The notes under the pieces are model-generated. The model saw only the letters and a list, made by a program, of their open reading frames with translations. It had not been told where the DNA came from and searched no databases. This document shows, piece by piece, positions 39,101 to 48,830 of a stretch of DNA of 64,000 bases. The position numbers and the translations under genes are program-made. Positions within the stretch are counted from its first letter, which is position 1, and the number at the start of each line of letters is the position of its first letter. Origin of the DNA: Eledone cirrhosa (Eukaryota; Mollusca; Cephalopoda; Octopoda; Eledonidae); the NCBI GenBank assembly GCA_964016885.1, contig OZ024741.1, positions 415,847,081 to 415,911,080 of the forward strand. The letters run 5' to 3'.

Positions 39101-40854
39101 GTCTCTGTTATATTAACTGGGGCCTCTATTATATTAACTGGGGTCGCTGTTATATTAATTGGGGTCTCTGTTATATTAACTGGGGTCTCTGTTATATTAA
39201 ATGGGGCCTCTATTATATTAACTGGGGTCTCTGTTATATTAACTGGGGTCTCTGTTATATTAACTGGGGTCTCTGTTATATTAACTAGGGCCTCTATTAT
39301 ATTAACTGGGGCCTCTGTTATATTAACTGGGGTCTCTGTTATATTAACTGGGTTCAGTTATATTAACTGGTGTCTCTGTTATATTAACTGAGGTCTGTTA
39401 TCTTAACTGGGGTCTCTGTTATATTAACTGGGTTCTCTGTTATATTAACTGGGGTCTGTTATTAACTGGGGCCTCTATTATGTTAACTGAGGTCTCTGTT
39501 ATATTAACTGGAGTCTCTGTTATATTAACTGGGTCTCTGTTATATTAAATGGCGTCTGTTATATTAACTGGGGTCTCTGTTATATTAACTGGGGTCTCTG
39601 TTATATTAACTGAGGTCTCTGTTATATTAACTGAGGTCTCTGTTATATTAACTGGGGTCTCTGTTATATTAACTGGGGCCTCTATTATATTAACTGGGGT
39701 CGCTGTTATATTAAATGGGGTCTCTGTTATATTAACTGGGGTCTCTGTTATATTAAATGGGGCCTCTATTATATTAACTGGGGCCTCTGTTATATTAACT
39801 GGGGTCTCTGTTATATTAACTGGGGTCTCTGTTATATTAACTAGGGCCTCTGTTATATTAACTGGGGTCTCTGTTATATTAACTGGGTTCAGTTATATTA
39901 ACTGGGGCCTCTGTTATATTAACTGGGGCCTCTGTTATATTAACTGGAGTCTCTGTTATATTAACTGGGGTCTCTGTCATGTTAACTGGGGTATGTTATA
40001 TTAACTGGGGCCTCTGTTATATTAACTGGGGCCTCTATTATAGTAACTGGAGCCTCTGTTATATTAACTGGGGTCTCTGTTATATTAACTGGGGTCTCTG
40101 TTATATTAACTGGGGTCTCTATTATATTAACTGGGGTCTCTGTTATATTAACTGGGGTATGTTATATTAACTGGGGTCTCTGTTATATTAACTGGGGTCT
40201 CTGTTATATTAACTGGGGTATCGTATATTAACTGGGGTCTCTGTTATATTAACTGGGGCCTCTATTATATTAGCTGGGGCCACTGTTATGTTAACTGGGG
40301 TCTCTGTTATAATAACTGGGTTCAGTTATATTAACTGGGGTCTCTGTTATATTAACTGAGGTCTCTGTAATATTAACTGGGGCCTCTATTATATTAACTG
40401 GGGTCTCTGTTATATTAACAGGGGTCTCTGTTATATTAACAGGGGTCTCTGTTATATTAACTGGGGTCTCTGTTATATTAACTGGGGTCTGTTATATTAA
40501 CTGGGGTCTCTGTTATATTAACTGGGGTCTCTGTTATATTAACTGGAGTATGTTATATTAACTGAGGTCTCTGTTATATTAACTGGGGTCTGTTATTAAC
40601 TGGGGCCTCTATTATATTAACTGAGGTCTCTGTTATATTAACTGGGGTCTGTTATTAACTGGGGCCTCTATTATATTAACTGAGGTCTCTGTTATATTAA
40701 CTGGGGCCTCTATTATATTAACTGGGGTCTCTATTATATTAACTGGGGTCTCTGTTATATTAACTGCTGTCTCTGTTATATTAACTGGGGTCTGTTATCT
40801 TAACTGAGGTCTCTGTTATATTAACAGGGCTCTGTTATATTAACTGGTGTCTCT

Positions 40855-43810
40855 GTTATATTAACTGAGGTCTGTTATCTTAACTGGGGTCTCTGTTATA
40901 TTAACTGGGTTCTCTGTTATATTAACTGGGGTCTGTTATTAACTGGGGCCTCTATTATATTAACTGAGGTCTCTGTTATATTAACTGGAGTCTCTGTTAT
41001 ATTAACTGGGTCTCTGTTATATTAAATGGCGTCTGTTATATTAACTGGGGTCTCTGTTATATTAACTGGGGTCTCTGTTATATTAACTGAGGTCTCTGTT
41101 ATATTAACTGGGGTCTCTGTTATATTAACTGGGGCCTCTATTATATTAACTGGGGTCGCTGTTATATTAAATGGGGTCTCTGTTATTTTAACTGGGGTCT
41201 CTGTTATATTAAATGGAGCCACTATTATATTAACTGGGGCCTCTGTTATATTAACTGGGGTCTCTGTTATATTAACTGGGGTCTCTGTTATATTAACTAG
41301 GGCCTCTATTATATTAACTGGGGCCTCTGTTATATTAACTGGGGTCTCTGTTATATTAACTGGGTTCAGTTATATTAACTGGGGCCTCTGTTATATTAAC
41401 TGGGGCCTCTGTTATATTAACTGGGGTCTCTGTTATATTAACTGGGGTCTCTGTCATGTTAACTGAGTATGTTATATTAACTGGGGCCTCTGTTATATTA
41501 ACTGGGGCCTCTATTATAGTAACTGGGGCCTCTGTTATATTAACTGGGGTCTCTGTTATATTAACTGGGGTCTCTGTTATATTAACTGGGGTCTCTATTA
41601 TATTAACTGGGGTCTCTGTTATATTAACAGGGGTCTCTGTTATATTAACAGGGGTCTCTGTTATATTAACTGGGGTCTCTGTTATATTAACTGGGGTCTG
41701 TTATATTAACTGGGGTCTCTGTTATATTAACTGGGGTCTCTGTTATATTAACTGGGGTATGTTATATTAACTGGGGTCTCTGTTATATTAACTGGGGTCT
41801 CTGTTATATTAACTGGGGTATCGTATATTAACTGGGGTCTCTGTTATATTAACTGGGGCCTCTATTATATTAGCTGGGGCCACTGTTATATTAACTGGGG
41901 TCTCTGTTATAATAACTGGGTTCAGTTATATTAACTGGGGTCTCTGTTATATTAACTGAGGTCTCTGTAATATTAACTGTGGCCTCTATTATATTAACTG
42001 GGGTCTCTGTTATATTAACTGGGGTCTCTGTTATATTAAATGGCGTCTGTTATATTAACTGGGGTCTCTGTTATATTAACTGAGGTCTCTGTTATATTAA
42101 CTGGGGCCTCTGTTATATTAACTGGGGTCTGTTATTAACTGGGGCCTCTATTATATTAACTGAGGTCTCTGTTATAATAACTGTGGTCTGTTATTAACTG
42201 GGGCCTCTATTATATTAACTGAGGTCGCTTTTATATTAACTGGGGTCTGTTATTAACTGGGGCCTCTATTATATTAACTGAGGTCTCTGTTATATTAACT
42301 GGGGTCTGTTATTAACTGGGGCCTCTATTATATTAACTGGGGTCTCTGTTATATTAACTGGGGTCTCTGTTATATTAACTGGGGTCTATTATATTAACTG
42401 GGGTCTCTGTTATATTAAGTGGGGTCTCTTTTATATTAACTGGGGTCTGTTATCTTAACTGAGGTCTCTGTTATATTAACTGGGCTATGTTATATTAACT
42501 GGGGTCTCTGTTATATTAACTGAGGTCTGTTATCTTAACTGGGGTCTCTGTTATATTAACTGGGTTCTCTGTTATATTTTACTGGGGTCTGTTATTAACT
42601 GGGGCCTCTATTATATTAACTGCGGTCTCTGTTATATTAACTGGAGTCTCTGTTATATTAACTGGGTCTCTGTTATATTAAATGGCGTCTGTTATATTAA
42701 CTGGGGTCTCTGTTATATTAACTGGGGTCTCTGTTATATTAACTGGGGCCTCTGTTATATTAACTGAGGTCTCTGTAATATTAACTGGGGTCTCTGTTAT
42801 ATTAACTGGGGCCTATATTATATTAACTGGGGTCGCTGTTATATTAATTGGGGTCTCTGTTATATTAACTGGGGTCTCTGTTATATTAAATGGGGCCTCT
42901 ATTATATTAACTGGGGCCTCTGTTATATTAACTGGGGTCTCTGTTATATTAAATGGGGTCTCTGTTATATTAACTAGGGCCTCTATTATATTAACTGAGG
43001 CCTCTGTTATATTAACTGGGGTCTCTGTTATATTAACTGGGTTCAGTTATATTAACTGGGGCCTCTGTTATATTAACTGGGGCCTCTGTTATATTAACTG
43101 GGGTCTCTGTAATATTAACTGGGGTCTCTGTCATGTTAACTGGGGTATGTTATATTAACTGGGACCTCTGTTATATTAACTGGGGCCTCTATTATAGTAA
43201 CTGGGGCCTCTGTTATATTAACTGGGGTCTCTGTTATATTAACTGGGTTCAGTTATATTAACTGGGGCCTCTGTTATATTAACTGGGGCCTCTATTATAG
43301 TAACTGGGGCCTCTGTTATATTAACTGGGGTCTCTGTTATATTAACTGGGGTCTCTGTTATATTAACTGGGGTCTCTATTATATTAACTGGGGTCTCTGT
43401 TATATTAACAGGGGTCTCTGTTATATTAACTGGGGTCTCTGTTATATTAACTGGGGTCTCTGTTATATTAACTGGGGTCTCTGTTATATTAACTGGGGTA
43501 TGTTATATTAACTGGGGTCTCTGTTATATTAACTGGGGTCTCTGTTATATTAACAGAGGTATCGTATATTAACTGGGGTCTCTGTTATATTAACTGGGGC
43601 CTCTATTATATTAGCTGGGGCCTCTGTTATATTAACTGGGGTCTCTGTTATATTAACTGAGGTCTCTGTAATATTAACTGGGGCCTCTATTATATTAACT
43701 GGGGTCTCTGTTATATTAACTGGGGCCTCTATTATATTAACTGAGGTCTCTGTTATATTAACTGGGGTCTGTTATTAACTGGGGCCTCTATTATATTAAC
43801 TGAGGTCTCT
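40855..43810. repeat. 2.9-kb tandem duplication in domain D, copy 1
   Basis: Pairs with 43,811-46,760. Shift 2,956 at 41,026/43,982, 41,456/44,412 and 42,041/44,997. Shift 2,897 at 42,682/45,579 and 43,133/46,030. The 59-bp step equals exactly one 17+21+21 block, present once more in copy 1 near 42.25 kb. Confidence 0.85.
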
Positions 43811-46760
43811 GTTATATTAACTGAGGTCTGTTATCTTAACTGGGGTCTCTGTTATATTAACTGGGTTCTCTGTTATATTAACTGGGGTCTGTTATTAACT
43901 GGGGCCTCTATTATATTAACTGAGGTCTCTGTTATATTAACTGGAGTCTCTGTTATATTAACTGGGTCTCTGTTATATTAAATGGCGTCTGTTATATTAA
44001 CTGGGGTCTCTGTTATATTAACTGGGGTCTCTGTTATATTAACTGAGGTCTCTGTTATATTAACTGGGGTCTCTGTTATATTAACTGGGGCCTCTATTAT
44101 ATTAACTGGGGTCGCTGTTATATTAAATGGGGTCTCTGTTATTTTAACTGGGGTCTCTGTTATATTAAATGGAGCCACTATTATATTAACTGGGGCCTCT
44201 GTTATATTAACTGGGGTCTCTGTTATATTAACTGGGGTCTCTGTTATATTAACTAGGGCCTCTATTATATTAACTGGGGCCTCTGTTATATTAACTGGGG
44301 TCTCTGTTATATTAACTGGGTTCAGTTATATTAACTGGGGCCTCTGTTATATTAACTGGGGCCTCTGTTATATTAACTGGGGTCTCTGTTATATTAACTG
44401 GGGTCTCTGTCATGTTAACTGAGTATGTTATATTAACTGGGGCCTCTGTTATATTAACTGGGGCCTCTATTATAGTAACTGGGGCCTCTGTTATATTAAC
44501 TGGGGTCTCTGTTATATTAACTGGGGTCTCTGTTATATTAACTGGGGTCTCTATTATATTAACTAGGGTCTCTGTTATATTAACAGGGGTCTCTGTTATA
44601 TTAACAGGTGTCTCTGTTATATTAACTGGGGTCTCTGTTATATTAACTGGGGTCTGTTATATTAACTGGGGTCTCTGTTATATTAACTGGGGTCTCTGTT
44701 ATATTAACTGGGGTATGTTATATTAACTGGGGTCTCTGTTATATTAACTGGGGTCTCTGTTATATTAACTGGGGTATCGTATATTAACTGGGGTCTCTGT
44801 TATATTAACTGGGGCCTCTATTATATTAGCTGGGGCCACTGTTATATTAACTGGGGTCTCTGTTATAATAACTGGGTTCAGTTATATTAACTGGGCTCTC
44901 TGTTATATTAACTGAGGTCTCTGTAATATTAACTGTGGCCTCTATTATATTAACTGGGGTCTCTGTTATATTAACTGGGGTCTCTGTTATATTAAATGGC
45001 GTCTGTTATATTAACTGGGGTCTCTGTTATATTAACTGAGGTCTCTGTTATATTAACTGGGGCCTCTGTTATATTAACTGGGGTCTGTTATTAACTGGGG
45101 CCTCTATTATATTAACTGAGGTCTCTGTTATAATAACTGTGGTCTGTTATTAACTGGGGCCTCTATTATATTAACTGAGGTCTCTTTTATATTAACTGGG
45201 GTCTGTTATTAACTGGGGCCTCTATTATATTAACTGGGGTCTCTGTTATATTAACTGGGGTCTCTGTTATATTAACTGGGGTCTATTATATTAACTGGGG
45301 TCTCTGTTATATTAAGTGCGGTCTCTTTTATATTAACTGGGGTCTGTTATCTTAACTGAGGTCTCTGTTATATTAACTGGGCTATGTTATATTAACTGGG
45401 GTCTCTGTTATATTAACTGAGGTCTGTTATCTTAACTGGGGTCTATGTTATATTAACTGGGTTCTCTGTTATATTTTACTGGGGTCTGTTATTAACTGGG
45501 GCCTCTATTATATTAACTGAGGTCTCTGTTATATTAACTGGAGTCTCTGTTATATTAACTGGGTCTCTGTTATATTAAATGGCGTCTGTTATATTAACTG
45601 GGGTCTCTGTTATATTAACTGGGGTCTCTGTTATATTAACTGGGGCCTCTGTTATATTAACTGAGGTCTCTGTTATATTAACAGGGGTCTCTGTTATATT
45701 AACTGGGGCCTATATTATATTAACTGGGGTCGCTGTTATATTAATTGGGGTCTCTGTTATATTAACTGGGGTCTCTGTTATATTAAATGGGGTCTCTATT
45801 ATATTAACTGGGGCCTCTGTTATATTAACTGGGGTCTCTGTTATATTAACTGGGGTCTCTGTTATATTAACTAGGGCCTCTATTATATTAACTGAGGCCT
45901 CTGTTATATTAACTGGGGTCTCTGTTATATTAACTGGGTTCAGTTATATTAACTGGGGCCTCTGTTATATTAACTGGGGCCTCTGTTATATTAACTGGGG
46001 TCTCTGTAATATTAACTGGGGTCTCTGTCATGTTAACTGGGGTATGTTATATTAACTGGGACCTCTGTTATATTAACTGGGGCCTCTATTATAGTAACTG
46101 GGGCCTCTGTTATATTAACTGGGGTCTCTGTTATATTAACTGGGTTCAGTTATATTAACTGGGGCCTCTGTTATATTAACTGGGGCCTCTATTATAGTAA
46201 CTGGGGCCTCTGTTATATTAACTGGGGTCTCTGTTATATTAACTGGGGTCTCTGTTATATTAACTGGGGTCTCTGTTATATTAACTGGGGTCTCTGTTAT
46301 ATTAACAGGGGTCTCTGTTATATTAACTGGGGTCTCTGTTATATTAACTGGGGTCTCTGTTATATTAACTGGGGTCTCTGTTATATTAACTGGGGTATGT
46401 TATATTAACTGGGGTCTCTGTTATATTAACTGGGGTCTCTGTTATATTAACAGAGGTATCGTATATTAACTGGGGTCTCTGTTATATTAACTGGGGCCTC
46501 TATTATATTAGCTGGGGCCTCTGTTATATCAACTGGGGTCTCTCTTATATTAACTGAGGTCTCTGTAATATTAACTGGGGCCTCTATTATATTAACTGGG
46601 GTCTCTGTTATATTAACTGGGGCCTCTATTATATTAACTGAGGTCTCTGTTATATTAACTGGGGTCTGTTATTAACTGGGGCCTCTATTATATTAACTGA
46701 GGTCTCTGTTATATTAACTGGGGTCTGTTATTAACTGGGGCCTCTATTATATTAACTGAG
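43811..46760. repeat. 2.9-kb tandem duplication in domain D, copy 2
   Basis: Second copy of the 40,855-43,810 block, one 59-bp block shorter. It has private changes such as GGGCTCTCTG near 44,895 and GTTATGTTATA-type variation in its second half. It ends in the four-copy 59-bp block that precedes the insert. Confidence 0.82.
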
Positions 46761-46857
46761 GTCTCTGTTATATTAACTGGGGTCTGTTATTAACTGGGGC
46801 CTCTATTATATTAACTGAGGTCTCTGTTATATTAACTGGGGTCTGTTATTAACTGGG
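46661..46857. repeat. 59-bp higher-order repeat, four copies, beside the insert
   Basis: 17-bp units start at 46,661, 46,720, 46,779 and 46,838, exactly 59 bp apart, with GGGGCC and GAGGTC 21-bp units between them. The matching four in the sister copy start near 52,577, 52,636, 52,695 and 52,754. The insert lies about 45 bp to the right of the last 17-bp unit. Confidence 0.9.
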
Positions 46858-46898
46858 GTCTCTATTATATTAACTGGGGTCTCTGTTATATTAACTGG

Positions 46899-46902
46899 GG
46901 TC
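46899..46902. other. Probable target-site duplication, left (GGTC)
   Basis: GGTC ends the last array unit before the insert. The same four bases reopen the array at 47,303, and the empty sister site at 52,815-52,818 has them once. Four bases can agree by chance, but the match to the empty site gives the same 400 + 4 bp count independently. The first TC of (TCA)8 overlaps it, which leaves the exact boundary open by about two bases. Confidence 0.6.
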
Positions 46903-46924
46903 ATCATCATCATCATCATCATCA
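46901..46924. repeat. (TCA)8 microsatellite
   Basis: Eight perfect TCA triplets followed by CC, at the left edge of the insert. This is likely the simple-sequence tail of the inserted element, (TGA)n on the minus strand. Copy number is expected to vary between individuals and between copies of the family. Confidence 0.95.
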
Positions 46925-46943
46925 CCGTTTTACGTCCGTTCTT

Positions 46944-46957
46944 CCACGCTAGCATGG
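46944..46957. other. Near-perfect 14-bp palindrome in the insert
   Basis: CCACGCTAGCATGG is one base pair from the perfect palindrome CCATGCTAGCATGG (C instead of T at 46,947). I recall the perfect form from the cephalopod repeat family, so this copy appears to have one substitution here. No function is implied. Confidence 0.7.
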
Positions 46958-47073
46958 GTTAGACGGGTTGTCCTGTTGTGGGCAGTGTCTGGTCGGCTGA
47001 CCATGCCTTGCTCATACAGGAACTGATCTGGCTTGATTTCTACAGCTGGATGCCCTTCCTAACACCAACCTCA

Positions 47074-47165
47074 TTTACAGTGAGTGCTGGGTGCTTTTTC
47101 GTGGCGCCTACACGTCCACTTTACAGTGTGGGCTGGGTGCTTTTTTGCCGTGGCACCTCCACGAC
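47074..47165. repeat. Two internal 46-49-bp repeats in the insert
   Basis: TTTACAGTG recurs at 47,074 and 47,120 and CTGGGTGCTTTTT at 47,087 and 47,133 (step 46). A CGTGGC(G/A)CCT block recurs at 47,100 and 47,149 (step 49 after a 3-bp indel). The element therefore has its own internal two-copy tandem structure ending in CC-rich sequence, unrelated to the 21-bp unit. Confidence 0.85.
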
Positions 47166-47173
47166 CACCTTGC

Positions 47174-47196
47174 GGGGGGGGGGGGGGGGGGGGGGG
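47174..47196. repeat. 23-base poly-G run
   Basis: An unbroken run of G follows TTGC and ends at CATATTG. It is a strong G-quadruplex candidate and a place where sequencers miscount, so the true length is uncertain. GGG reads as glycine in every frame, which lets three spurious frames pass through it. Confidence 0.9.
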
Positions 47197-47254
47197 CATA
47201 TTGTTTATATGCTTCAGCATGTACCCATGGGAGGTCGGGTACCCTGTATTACTG

Positions 47255-47273
47255 CGTGACGCCAGAAGTCACG
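47255..47273. other. Short inverted repeat near the right end of the insert
   Basis: CGTGAC at 47,255-47,260 and GTCACG at 47,268-47,273 form 6-bp arms around a 7-base loop. No T-run follows, so it is not a terminator. It may be a leftover secondary-structure element of the inserted repeat, or chance. Confidence 0.5.
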
Positions 47274-47302
47274 GTCGTGTGTCATTGACTTTGAGAGGTG
47301 TA

Positions 47303-47306
47303 GGTC
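47303..47306. other. Probable target-site duplication, right (GGTC)
   Basis: GGTC follows the insert and continues as a normal unit (TCTGTTATATTAACT). It pairs with 46,899-46,902. A sister site without the insert has a single GGTC at 52,815. Confidence 0.6.
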
Positions 47307-48830
47307 TCTGTTATATTAACTGGGGTCTGTTATATTAACTGGGGTCTCTGTTATATTAACTGGTGTCTCTGTTATATTAACTGGGGTCTGTTATCTTAAC
47401 TGAGGTCTCTGTTATATTAACTGGGCTCTGTTATATTAACTGGTGTCTCTGTTATATTAACTGAGGTCTGTTATCTTAACTGGGGTCTCTGTTATATTAA
47501 CTGGGTTCTCTGTTATATTAACTGGGGTCTGTTATTAACTGGGGCCTCTATTATATTAACTGAGGTCTCTGTTATATTAACTGGAGTCTCTGTTATATTA
47601 ACTGGGTCTGTGTTATATTAAATGGCGTCTGTTATATTAACTGGGGTCTCTGTTATATTAACTGGGGTCTCTGTTATATTAACTGAGGTCTCTGTTATAT
47701 TAACTGGGGTCTCTGTTATATTAACTGGGGCCTCTATTATATTAACTGGGGTCGCTGTTATATTAAATGGGGTCTCTGTTATATTAACTGGGGTCTCTGT
47801 TATATTAAATGAGGCCTCTATTATATTAACTGGGGCCTCTGTTATATTAACTGGGGTCTCTGTTATATTAACTGGGGTCTCTGTTATATTAACTGGGTTC
47901 AGTTATATTAACTGGGGCCTCTGTTATATTAACTGGGGCCTCTGTTATATTAACTGGAGTCTCTGTTATATTAACTGGGGTCTCTGTCATGTTAACTGGG
48001 GTATGTTATATTAACTGGGGCCTCTGTTATATTAACTGGGGCCTCTATTATAGTAACTGGGGCCTCTGTTATATTAACTGGGGACTCTGTTATATTAACT
48101 GGGGTCTCTGTTATATTAACTGGGGTCTCTGTTATATTAACTGGGGTCTGTTATATTAACTGGGGTCTCTGTTATATTAACTGGGGTCTCTGTTATATTA
48201 ACTGGGGTATGTTATATTAACTGGGGTTTCTGTTATATTAACTGGGGTCTCTGTTATATTAACTGGGATATCGTATATTAAATGGGGTCTATGTTATATT
48301 AACTGGGGCCTCTATTATATTAGCTGGGGCCACTGTTATGTTAACTGGGGTCTCTGTTATAATAACTGGGTTCAGTTATATTAACTGGGGTCTCTGTTAT
48401 ATTAACTGAGGTCTCTGTAATATTAACTGGGGCCTCTATTATATTAACTGGGGTCTCTGTTATATTAACAGGGGTCTCTGTTATATTAACAGGGGTCTCT
48501 GTTATATTAACTGGGGTCTCTGTTATATTAACTGGGGTCTGTTATATTAACTGGGGTCTCTGTTATATTAACTGGGGTCTCTGTTATATTAACTGGAGTA
48601 TGTTATATTAACTGAGGTCTCTGTTATATTAACTGGGGTCTGTTATTAACTGGGGCCTCTATTATATTAACTGAGGTCTCTGTTATATTAACTGGGGTCT
48701 GTTATTAACTGGGGCCTCTATTATATTAACTGAGGCCTCTGTTATATTAACTGGGGTCTGTTATTAACTGGGGTCTCTATTATATTAACTGGGGTCTCTG
48801 TTATATTAACTGGGGTCTCTGTTATATTAA

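Larger units (their letters stand above)
1..46902. repeat. 21-bp minisatellite/satellite array, left part
   Basis: Uninterrupted head-to-tail array. The consensus unit on the plus strand is GGGGTCTCTG plus TTATATTAACT (21 bp, 8 of 21 G+C, no CpG). The commonest alternatives are GGGGCC for GGGGTC and TATTATA for TGTTATA. Length variants are 19 bp (GGGGTCTG or GGGGTATG starts, or GGGTTCAG) and 17 bp (GGGGTCTGTTATTAACT). Rarer private changes such as TTAAATGG, TTAAGTGG, TTATCTTAA and GTCGCTG mark higher-order repeats. All units face the same way; I saw no inversion. The array already runs at base 1, so its left edge lies outside the window. No gene is present. The many open frames arise because 21 is a multiple of three, and they end where 19-bp units shift the phase. 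Confidence 0.98.
46903..47302. mobile_element. 400-bp interspersed-repeat insert, probably a cephalopod/mollusc SINE-like element
   Basis: The only sequence in the window unlike the 21-bp unit: CpG-containing, G+C-richer and without periodicity. It begins in (TCA)8, then has a near-palindrome around GCTAGC, the block CTACAGCTGGATGCCCTTCC (47,039-47,058), two GGTGCTTTTT blocks, a 23-base poly-G run and a unique right end. From memory, the TCA/ATG simple tail, GCTAGCATGGGTT, the CTGGATGCCCTTCC block and repeated GTGCTTTT blocks followed by CC-rich sequence are typical of an abundant interspersed repeat in octopus and squid. The simple repeat at the left edge would suit a 3' tail of an element lying on the minus strand, but I cannot prove orientation. 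I found no convincing RNA polymerase III A/B boxes, no terminal inverted repeats and no meaningful coding frame, so class assignment is tentative. Confidence 0.65.
42925..48830. repeat. 5.9-kb tandem duplication in domain D, copy 1 (contains the insert)
   Basis: Aligns with 48,831-54,342. Shift 5,878 at 43,133/49,011, 43,982/49,860 and 44,412/50,290. Shift 5,937 at 45,579/51,516 and 5,916 at 46,030/51,946 and 46,841/52,757. Shift 5,512 after the insert at 47,622/53,134 and 47,989/53,501. The drop of 404 at 46.9-47.3 kb is the insert plus its target duplication. The other steps are +59 and -21 bp, that is whole units. Confidence 0.9.

Noticed and set aside
42682..43158. Longest open frame (158 codons), and many similar ones of 60-150 codons across the window
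   Set aside because: They are heptad translations of the 21-bp unit. They begin at a chance GTG/ATG created by variant units and end once 19-bp units shift the frame. Overlapping frames on both strands are equally open and copies break at different points. No conserved protein is implied.
1..46902. CRISPR-like direct repeats
   Set aside because: Units are contiguous with no unique spacers, and the sequence context is eukaryotic.
46978..47259. Open frames through the insert (93, 84 and 65 codons)
   Set aside because: Three different frames cross the same stretch because poly-G has no stops. Composition is low-complexity around the glycine run, two of the frames run alongside array sequence or lack a sensible start, and no domain is recognisable.
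47255..47273. Terminator hairpin
   Set aside because: The arms are only 6 bp and no T-run follows; the context is a eukaryotic repeat.
46903..47302. tRNA gene or clear tRNA-derived head in the insert
   Set aside because: No cloverleaf and no convincing A or B box on either strand, so the SINE label stays tentative.
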